A DNA stretch of 36,624 nt from CAZNNH01 sp964574335 (GTDB lineage Bacteria; Acidobacteriota; Vicinamibacteria; Fen-336), in contig CAZNNH010000048.1 of the NCBI GenBank assembly GCA_964574335.1, positions 1 through 36,624 of the forward strand, in the 5' to 3' direction. Position numbers and translations under genes: made by a program. Shown here piece by piece: positions 30,001-36,624 of this stretch; the first letter of the stretch is position 1, and each line of letters begins with the position of its first letter. Below the pieces are notes generated by a model. That model saw only the letters and a list, made by a program, of their open reading frames with translations, was not told the DNA's origin and made no database searches.

Positions 30001-30359
30001 CCGGACAGCCGTCGGTCCTCGGGGACCGCACCCGTCTGCGCGAGGTCTACCAGAACCTGATCGACAACGCCCTGAGCTTCGTCGCCGACGGGACGAAGCC
30101 TCAGGTCGAGGTCGGGGCCTCCGGGCAGGACGGGCCCGAGGTCACTTGCTACGTCAAGGACAACGGCGTCGGGATCCCGCCGGAGGACCAGGAGCGCGTC
30201 TTCGGCCTGTTCGAGCGGCTGGGCGCACGCACCGAGGGCACGGGGATTGGCCTGGCCCTCGTCAAGCGCATCGTGGAGGCGCACGGGGGCCGGGTCTGGG
30301 TCGAGTCGGAGGGCCTGGGGACGGGAGCGACCTTCCGTTTCACCCTGCCGCGGGCGTAG
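27096..30359 (+). CDS. Two-component propeller sensor histidine kinase
   Basis: A 1087-residue membrane sensor. It has a signal peptide (about 1-33), then two seven-bladed propellers made of Reg_prop repeats such as DRVGFIWVATDDGLNRFDG and GLWVGTQGGGLNHLDPETG (about 35-700), a Y_Y_Y domain (about 715-800), one membrane helix (about 808-828), a coiled coil, HisKA with H876 (TASHDLRAPLVTIRGY) and HATPase_c (YQNLIDNALSF, DNGVGIPPED, TGIGLALVKRIVEAHGG, to the end). There is no receiver or AraC output domain, so it must phosphorylate a separate regulator. The large periplasmic part should bind a ligand, often a glycan in Bacteroidetes relatives. GTG 27096 is preferred over TTG 27078 because GGGAG is better placed and the signal peptide begins there. 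The next three genes are probable partners. Confidence 0.93.
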   Translation: MIQTRRPTTSATLGVLVTLISGLVAAGPSEGAEADLRFRRYTRDDGLSEHTANHIAQDRVGFIWVATDDGLNRFDGYTFRVYRHDPERPFTLSNNVVRDLLLDHEGELWVASEGGLDRYLRQSDGFVRHQHVPGDSTTLIHSSVHCLLEDRGGLIWAGTYMGLDRLDRETGTFTHFHHDPQDPSSLSADHVLALAEDPEAGLWVGTQGGGLNHLDPETGRSRRYLPAPGEENALANGVVRDLAFDASGHLWIATEGGLDRLDPRTGRFTHFRNDPRDPRSLGSNLVWSILFDSREGLWVGTDGAGLNRFEAEKGGWIRYVRDEADPQSLGGDSVRDVFEDRNGDLWVGGYASGLHFLNRHQSGFRYFTHNRDGTGLAHKSVLSFHEDPDGTLWIGTEGGLHRRDPRSGALRLFRHQPDDPGSLGGNAVLSILRDRSQKLWVGTFAGGLNRLVDETAGRFERLLNDPQDPYSLSDSNVWSLLEDHRGELWVGTLSMGLNRLDRRTRRFTRYAHVPDDPSSLPGDTIWALFEDREERLWVCTGEGLCLYDRERDGFVTYPGASRDVLTIQQDSRGRLWLGTRGDGLQLFDPDRGSVTSFRSADGLPNDVVNGILEDGVGRLWLSTNEGLSRFDPEARTFVNFDSGSGLQGRQFNRGAFLKSRSGELLFGGTHGYNAFFPEEVRGNPHVPPVVITDFLVFNQPVPIDPKGPLAEAIEEASVVRLSYQQSVFTFQFAALGYRNPEKSRYQYRLLGFDKDWVESGARRSVTYTNLDPGEYRFQVRGSNDDGLWNRRGASVRVVITPPVWRTTWFRALVVGLIAALLVAGHGLRTRYIRERNRELKTEVDERKRVEAVLEATNAELEAKNVELEQFAYTASHDLRAPLVTIRGYLYHVRQDLEGGRTDRTEHDLGRIEAATERMGRLLEDLLELSRAGRVTSERAVVDLEGLAQEAVEQLAGEIAQRGGRVVVASGQPSVLGDRTRLREVYQNLIDNALSFVADGTKPQVEVGASGQDGPEVTCYVKDNGVGIPPEDQERVFGLFERLGARTEGTGIGLALVKRIVEAHGGRVWVESEGLGTGATFRFTLPRA

Positions 30360-30471
30360 TTCGTTTGACTCATGTCGTCGTGGGCCCGAGGGCTGCGAGA
30401 ATAGAAGGGGAGGAGGGTGGCGCTTCGGCCCCCTTGGGGGGGCGTTCGGAGCCCACGGCGTCTCGGGAGCC

Positions 30472-31944
30472 ATGTTCCGCCTGATCAAGAAGAAAGACGA
30501 GGAGCTGGGCGTGTCGACCGGTCGCCGCACGGTCCTCGATCTGGGGCTCTCCACACCCCCGCGGCCCAAGAGGCGAGCTCCCACTCGGCCGCACGCCGTC
30601 CACCCCGAGGGGGGCTCGCTGGGCGACATCCTGGCGCCGGTCCTGGAGGGTCAGGACCGGGAGGAGCACCGCGACCGCCACCTGCAGCGCCTGTCGTTCT
30701 TCAACCGGCAGCTCGCCCACCTGACCAGCTTCCTCCAGGTGACTCCCAACGTCCCGATGGCGCCGGGCGCCCGCCTGGCGCTGGAGAGCGTGGTCTCGGC
30801 GGTCGCCGACCTGGACCATTTCCTGGCCGCCGAGTGCGCCCTCTCGGAGTCTCCGGCGTCACCCAGCGGCGCCTCGCTCGACGAGGCCGGGCTCGGAGAG
30901 CTGGTGGTCGATGGGGAGCTGGCGGACCCGGAAACGCTGAAGGCGATCGAGCTGGACCTGCTCGGCATGCGAGACGAGGTGGTGACCATCCACGCCGAGC
31001 TGGCCGAGGACCGCGCCTGGCTCGAGCTGCTCAGGGGCGGCGAGGAGGGGACCGCCGAGGAGCTGCGGTCGCAGATCACCGAGACCTACGATCGCGCCAA
31101 CGACCTGCTTCGCGAGTGCCAGGACACGCTGTCCCGGGTTCCCCTCCACGACGACCGCCTGGTCGACGACCTGGTCGCCGCCGAGCCCGAGGAGGTCGTC
31201 GACGACGTGGAGCCGTTCGCCCTCGACCTGGATCAACCGCCCCCGCCGCCGGCACGCCTGGTCTACGACGAGGAGGAGGCCTTCTCGCTCGGGGACGCCC
31301 TGGCCCAGGTGGCCGTGCCCCCCCGGAAGGCGGCGGCCCCGTCCGTGGCGCCGCCACCTGCTCCTCGGCCGGCGGCGGTGGCTCCACCGCCACCCCCTGA
31401 CGACGAGGACGCCTTCTCGCTCGGGGACGTCCTGGCCCAGGTGCCGGTGGCCGCCCCGAAGGTGGCCGCCCCGACCGCGTCGCCGCCACCTCCCTCTCCG
31501 GCGGCTCCGCCACCGCGCCGTCCGGAGGAGGTGGGCTTCTCCTTCGGGGAGGCCGAGGCCCCGTTCCCTGGGCGGCCCGAGCCCGCGAGAGCCGCCGAGC
31601 CGGCCCTCCCGCCGCCCGCGCCGACGCCAGCCGAGAAGGAGCCGGCGCCGCCCGAGAAGGAGCCGGCGCCGGAGGCCCCGGCCCCAGGCGCCGACGCCGA
31701 GCAGGAGCTGCGCCGGCTCCAGCAGTTCTTCAACGACCACAGCCCGGCCGGCAGCCTGACCGAGGCCTACGACGGCGAGTTCCGCTCCCGCATCTCCGAG
31801 CTGCTCCGGGCGGCGGCGCTGACCACCAGCCTCTCCGACAACGCCCTGGAGCTGCGCCTGCGGCAGCTCAAGAGCACGCTCGGGCTGCGAAAGAAGCTGA
31901 ACAACCGAATGACCCTTCCCGAGCTGCTGGGCTTCTTCCGCTAG
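30472..31944 (+). CDS. Proline-rich protein with repeated SLGD motifs (unknown)
   Basis: A 490-residue protein of no family I know. It has a basic start (MFRLIKKKDEE), a helical region (about 60-245), a Pro/Ala/Val-rich disordered linker (about 250-405) and a C-terminal helical domain (about 408-490, QELRRLQQFFNDHSPAG, ending MTLPELLGFFR). A short motif recurs: SLGDILAPV (49-57), FSLGDALAQV (271-280), FSLGDVLAQV (315-324) and a decayed FSFGEAEAPF (356-365). Three are surrounded by acidic residues and proline, as expected of linear docking motifs. An EKEPAP repeat lies near 388-400. No signal peptide or membrane helix, so cytoplasmic. ATG 30472 has GGGAG only two bases away, so the start is uncertain. 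It lies between a sensor kinase and response regulators and may be their scaffold (inference). Confidence 0.8.
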   Translation: MFRLIKKKDEELGVSTGRRTVLDLGLSTPPRPKRRAPTRPHAVHPEGGSLGDILAPVLEGQDREEHRDRHLQRLSFFNRQLAHLTSFLQVTPNVPMAPGARLALESVVSAVADLDHFLAAECALSESPASPSGASLDEAGLGELVVDGELADPETLKAIELDLLGMRDEVVTIHAELAEDRAWLELLRGGEEGTAEELRSQITETYDRANDLLRECQDTLSRVPLHDDRLVDDLVAAEPEEVVDDVEPFALDLDQPPPPPARLVYDEEEAFSLGDALAQVAVPPRKAAAPSVAPPPAPRPAAVAPPPPPDDEDAFSLGDVLAQVPVAAPKVAAPTASPPPPSPAAPPPRRPEEVGFSFGEAEAPFPGRPEPARAAEPALPPPAPTPAEKEPAPPEKEPAPEAPAPGADAEQELRRLQQFFNDHSPAGSLTEAYDGEFRSRISELLRAAALTTSLSDNALELRLRQLKSTLGLRKKLNNRMTLPELLGFFR

Positions 31945-31976
31945 TGTCCGGCACCGTTGCTCTGGCGGAACGCTAG

Positions 31977-33566
31977 ATGGCCTTCGCCGAAGCCTTCTCG
32001 GAGCTGCGCCAGTGGTTCGTGGGCCAGGCCCTGACCCGGCTGGATCGGATGTCGGCCCAGCTCGAGCGGGCCTCGGGAGACGACCAGGCGCTGCGTGAGC
32101 TGAGGCGCGAGCTGCACGGGCTGGCGGGATCGGGTGGGCTGTACGGCTTCCCGCTGGTGACCACGCTGGCGCGCCGGATGGAGGACGAGTGCCTGGCCCA
32201 CGTCCAGGCGGGAGGTCGCCCCGACCCGGCCCAGCTCGGCCGGTGGCGGGGCGTGCTCGTGAACCTGCGACGGGAGCTCTGCGGTCCGCCCGGGCCCTCG
32301 GCAACCGAGGTCTCGGCGCCGAGAGAGGCCCTGTTGGTCGCCCACGACCCGGGGCTGTTGGCTGCCCTGGTCGAGCCGCTCGAGAGCCAGGGGCTCGCCG
32401 TCCGGCCCGTGCGCACCCGTGCCGAAGCCGTGCGCGCCATCGAGGAGCACCTGCCGGAGGCCCTGATCGTCGAGCTGCTGCTCCCGGACGGCAGCGGCTA
32501 CGAGCTGATCGAGTACCTCCGCGGCTTCGCCGCCGCCGCGGCGACGCCGATCCTGGCGCTCAGCGGCGAGACGGAGACGTCGGCACGCATGGAGGCCCAA
32601 CGCTGCGGGGCGGACGTGTGCCTGGGCCTGCCGCTGGATCCGCGGGCGTTCCGTTGCCAGCTCGAGGAGCTGCTCCGCCGGGGAGAGGAGGGGCCGGGCC
32701 GGGTGCTCCTGGTCTCGGACGGCTCCAGCCAGGCCGAGCGGTGCGCGGCGCTGCTCTCGCAGGCCGGCCACTCCGTCGCCACCCGAGCCCGCCTGGAGGA
32801 GGTGGAGGCCGAGCTGATCCTCGACACCAAGGACCTGGTCCTGATCGACGGGCTGCGAGGCGCCCGGGGCGCCGCCGAGCTGTGCCGCTTCCTGCGCCAG
32901 GACCGGCGGAACGCCGCCCTCCCCTTCGTGGTCGTGGGCGGCGGGTCAGGCCTGGGCTTCCGGCTGGAGCTGGCCCGGGCCGGCATCGACGAGCAGCTCG
33001 GCAACCCGGTGGACCCGGAGCTGCTGCTGGCGACGGTGGCCAGCCGGGTGAGGCGGGCGCGCCAGGCGCGGGCTCGCTGGAGCCGTGACCCCCTGACCGG
33101 CGTGACCACCGGCAGCGCCTTCCTCGAGGAGGCGCACGAGGCGTGGTCGGTCAAGCGCCGGTCGCCGGAGCGGTCCTGGGCCTGGCTGGCGGTCGACATC
33201 GACGGCTTCCGGACGCTCAACGATCGCCACGGGCCTCTGGTGGGCGATCGGGTCCTGATCTCCCTCGCCACGCTGCTGCGGGGCCGGCTGCGCGACGAGG
33301 ACCGGGTGGGGCGGCCGGCCGGGGACGAGTTCTGGGTGCTGCTCCACGGCCTCGAGCGCAAGGAGGCGGTCCGCCTGGCGTCGCGGCTGCTTCAGGAGTT
33401 CCTGGCGCTGGACCGCCGTGACCTCGGCCCGCCGTCGGTCTCCTTCAGCGGAGGCGTGGCCTGGCTGGAAGACGGCCTGTCGCTCTCCGCCTGGCAGCAG
33501 GCGGCGTTGCGGGCCCTGGCCCGAGCCCGAGCCGAAGGCGGCGCCCGGGTGTGCGAGGACGGCTGA
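31977..33566 (+). CDS. Hpt-REC-REC-GGDEF hybrid regulator
   Basis: A 529-residue cytoplasmic protein. Hpt domain: H47 in RRELHGLAGSGG, the phosphotransfer histidine. REC 1 (about 118-235) has glutamate E166 where the phospho-aspartate should be (LIVELLLPDG), so it cannot be phosphorylated and may mimic the active state. REC 2 (about 243-358) keeps D291 (LVLIDGLRG) but lacks the full acidic pair. The GGDEF domain (370-525) starts with DPLTGVTTGSAF and has AGDEF (448-452), a variant found in active cyclases, with an intact inhibitory-site R-x-x-D (RDED, 439-442). It should make cyclic di-GMP with product inhibition. Start ATG 31977, 33 bases after the proline-rich gene; the stop overlaps the next start (TGATG). 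It probably receives phosphate through Hpt rather than through its own receivers. Confidence 0.9.
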   Translation: MAFAEAFSELRQWFVGQALTRLDRMSAQLERASGDDQALRELRRELHGLAGSGGLYGFPLVTTLARRMEDECLAHVQAGGRPDPAQLGRWRGVLVNLRRELCGPPGPSATEVSAPREALLVAHDPGLLAALVEPLESQGLAVRPVRTRAEAVRAIEEHLPEALIVELLLPDGSGYELIEYLRGFAAAAATPILALSGETETSARMEAQRCGADVCLGLPLDPRAFRCQLEELLRRGEEGPGRVLLVSDGSSQAERCAALLSQAGHSVATRARLEEVEAELILDTKDLVLIDGLRGARGAAELCRFLRQDRRNAALPFVVVGGGSGLGFRLELARAGIDEQLGNPVDPELLLATVASRVRRARQARARWSRDPLTGVTTGSAFLEEAHEAWSVKRRSPERSWAWLAVDIDGFRTLNDRHGPLVGDRVLISLATLLRGRLRDEDRVGRPAGDEFWVLLHGLERKEAVRLASRLLQEFLALDRRDLGPPSVSFSGGVAWLEDGLSLSAWQQAALRALARARAEGGARVCEDG

Positions 33567-34795
33567 TGGGGGAGGGGCGCCCTGCCATCCAGACGATCTT
33601 CGTGATCGGCCCGGCTCACCAGGCCGAAGAGAGCGGCCTGGCGGAAGCCGGCTACGCGGTGACCCGCTGGGACGATCTACCCCAGGCGCTGCTGGAGGCG
33701 CGTCGGGCCCGACCGGAGCTGGTGATCTGCGACGCCGACTGGGCCGAGCGGGACGCGCTGCTGAAGGGGCTCCGCGAGGCCCCCGAGACCGCCGGCTGCG
33801 CCGTGATCCTGGTGAGCGCCGACGCCGGCTACGCGGCGCGGGCGCGGGCCCTGGCCTCCGGGGCCGCCGGCTACCTGACCCGGCCCGTGCCAACCCCGCT
33901 GCTGCTGCGCAAGGTCGAGGGGCTCGGCCGCGGCGGCGTCCAGGCGACTCCGCCGCCGGCCGGCGACGTCCCTCTGGCCTCGCTGCTCGAGGCAGGAGAG
34001 GCGGGGCCCCAGGAGCTGAACGACGCCGCCCTGCCCGATCCCTACTCCCTGCCCGCGCTGCTGCGGACGGTGCTGATCGTGGACGACGATCCCGCGTTTC
34101 GCCGGCTGCTGGTGCACTTCCTGACCAGCCAGGCCTTCACGGTGCACGAGGCGGCGGACGGACGCGAGGCGGTGGCGACCGCGCTGGCGCGCCGGCCGTG
34201 GCTGATCCTGGCCGACCTCGAGATGCCGGGGGTGGACGGCCTGGAGCTGTGCCGCCAGGTCCGCCAGCACACCCTCTTGCGCCAGACGCCGTTCGTGTTC
34301 CTGTCGGGCTGGGACGACTACAAGGAGCGCTACAAGGGGCTCTCGGCGGGGGCCGACGACTTCCTCTCCAAGCGGACCCCGCTGCGCGAGATCCTGCTCC
34401 GGATCAACCTGATCCTGAGGCGGTTCGCCGAGGTGGGAAGCCAGAGCCGGACCGGCTCGGCGATGGAGGGGCGCCTGGACCTGGTGGGGTCGCCGGCGCT
34501 GCTGCAGATCTGCCACGTGGCGCGCTTCTCCGGTACGCTGAGCGCCCGTTTCGGGGCCCGGGTGCTGGAGGTCCGGTTCGGCGAGGGGGAGATCGTCGGC
34601 GCCACCAGCGCCGAGGTGCAGGGCTTCGACGCCGTCGTCGAGCTGCTGTCCTGGGAGCGCGGGTACTTCGAGTTCGTGCCGGGCGGGGTCGACGGGGAGC
34701 CGCTGGGCGAGAGCTTCGAGCAGCTCCTGCTCGAGGCGTGCCGCCGCCTCGACGAGAGGGGGCGGGCAGCGACGGGGTCGGCGCACGGCGAGTGA
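33566..34795 (+). CDS. REC-REC-PATAN (DUF4388) response regulator
   Basis: A 409-residue cytoplasmic protein. REC 1 (about 7-120) is degenerate: it has D56 (ELVICDADWA) but no acidic pair. REC 2 (about 167-288) is complete, with VLIVDDDPAFRRLL, D217 (LILADLEMPGVDG), FLSGWDD and K269 (FLSKRTP); it is the only fully canonical receiver in the cassette and thus the best candidate target of the propeller kinase. The end (about 300-385: MEGRLDLVGSPALLQICHVA...FGEGEIVGA...ALGWERG-type) is a PATAN/DUF4388 domain, used as a protein-interaction output. ATG 33566 overlaps the previous stop (TGATG), so translation is coupled to the GGDEF gene. Start upstream in the same frame (33551) is less likely. Output target unknown. 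Confidence 0.9.
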   Translation: MGEGRPAIQTIFVIGPAHQAEESGLAEAGYAVTRWDDLPQALLEARRARPELVICDADWAERDALLKGLREAPETAGCAVILVSADAGYAARARALASGAAGYLTRPVPTPLLLRKVEGLGRGGVQATPPPAGDVPLASLLEAGEAGPQELNDAALPDPYSLPALLRTVLIVDDDPAFRRLLVHFLTSQAFTVHEAADGREAVATALARRPWLILADLEMPGVDGLELCRQVRQHTLLRQTPFVFLSGWDDYKERYKGLSAGADDFLSKRTPLREILLRINLILRRFAEVGSQSRTGSAMEGRLDLVGSPALLQICHVARFSGTLSARFGARVLEVRFGEGEIVGATSAEVQGFDAVVELLSWERGYFEFVPGGVDGEPLGESFEQLLLEACRRLDERGRAATGSAHGE

Positions 34796-34946
34796 CTCGA
34801 GTAGGAAAGGGCGAGGAGTTCTGCGGAACGTCGTTGTGGGCGAGGATCCTTGCTGTCTGCGGAAAGGTTCGTCTGGAGGGCCCCGCCGTGCGCTCAAGTG
34901 AAGGGTAACCCTCCCGGCTGGTCAAGCCAATAGTCCAAATGATCCA

Positions 34947-34976
34947 TGACGCGGCCGGCGAGCCCCGGCCGCGTCA
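34947..34976 (-). terminator. Hairpin terminator downstream of hppA
   Basis: A perfect 12-base-pair stem (34947-34958 with 34965-34976, TGACGCGGCCGG/CCGGCCGCGTCA) closes a 6-base loop. It lies 12 bases past the hppA stop. On the minus strand it is followed by TGGATCATTTGG, moderately T-rich. It may work in both directions, as the regulator operon ends about 150 bases to the left. Confidence 0.65.
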
Positions 34977-34987
34977 CCGGATCCCTC

Positions 34988-36624
<1,637 letters not shown>

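Noticed and set aside
27033..30629. A 1198-residue open frame antisense to the propeller kinase
   Set aside because: It is a by-product of GC-rich codon use in the kinase gene; the translation is low-complexity (His/Glu/Val/Pro/Gly rich) and has no domain.

Overview
The window is a very GC-rich (around 70 % by eye), densely coded stretch of bacterial chromosome with no rRNA, tRNA, CRISPR array, phage or plasmid genes. Gene content (a large two-component propeller histidine kinase, PATAN/DUF4388 and GGDEF regulators, DUF1579, a Tat-exported Gfo/Idh/MocA protein, a membrane pyrophosphatase and an acyl-reductase/acyltransferase cluster with a phasin-like gene) would suit Acidobacteriota (Thermoanaerobaculia-like) or a myxobacteria-like lineage. 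This is a guess from gene content; no phylogenetic marker settles it.

Layout, left to right. Bases 1-310 are the end of an RND efflux pump. At 493-2219 a zinc-ribbon/TPR membrane protein and an unknown two-helix membrane protein diverge. At 2250-4625 an APC permease and a Tat-exported aldo/keto reductase lie on the minus strand. At 4721-6227 glyA follows a good promoter and a clear ZTP (pfl) riboswitch. At 6412-8871 come a double-ATPase ABC protein and a GTGA-coupled pair ending in an AbiEii-like nucleotidyltransferase. At 9067-11807 are a frameshifted TPR-thioredoxin protein and a convergent Cys-rich membrane protein, bracketed by perfect 33-bp direct repeats. dnaE2 is at 11911-15012, then a MITE-like element and a lipoprotein gene. 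At 16372-21186 a DinB-like gene is followed by a tight lipid-metabolism operon: acyl reductase-like SDR, phasin-like protein, second SDR and MGAT-like acyltransferase. At 21219-26960 are small metabolic units: Gfo/Idh/MocA, CDF transporter, DUF1579 plus quinone oxidoreductase, and ABM monooxygenase plus iron alcohol dehydrogenase. At 27096-34795 is a four-gene signalling cassette. The window closes inside hppA on the minus strand, behind a strong hairpin terminator.

Two families of short interspersed repeats are scattered through the window, mostly at gene ends. Family 1 (core GTCAAAAGTCTAGACCTGAC) has six copies at 297-489, 8976-9008, 11296-11320 and 11825-11857. It supplies the stop codon of the RND gene and the last residues of an unrelated membrane protein. 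Family 2 (core GGGGACACGATCCGGGTTTC) forms a hairpin-rich cluster at 25306-25485 touching the stop codon of the alcohol dehydrogenase, with another copy just before the propeller kinase. Both look like REP/BIME-type elements; no transposase for them is in the window.

The best leads are the ZTP riboswitch on glyA, the repeats that write gene ends, the lipid/granule operon, and the signalling cassette. In that cassette a proline-rich protein carries repeated SLGD-x-LA-x-V motifs beside regulators whose receiver domains are mostly degenerate.
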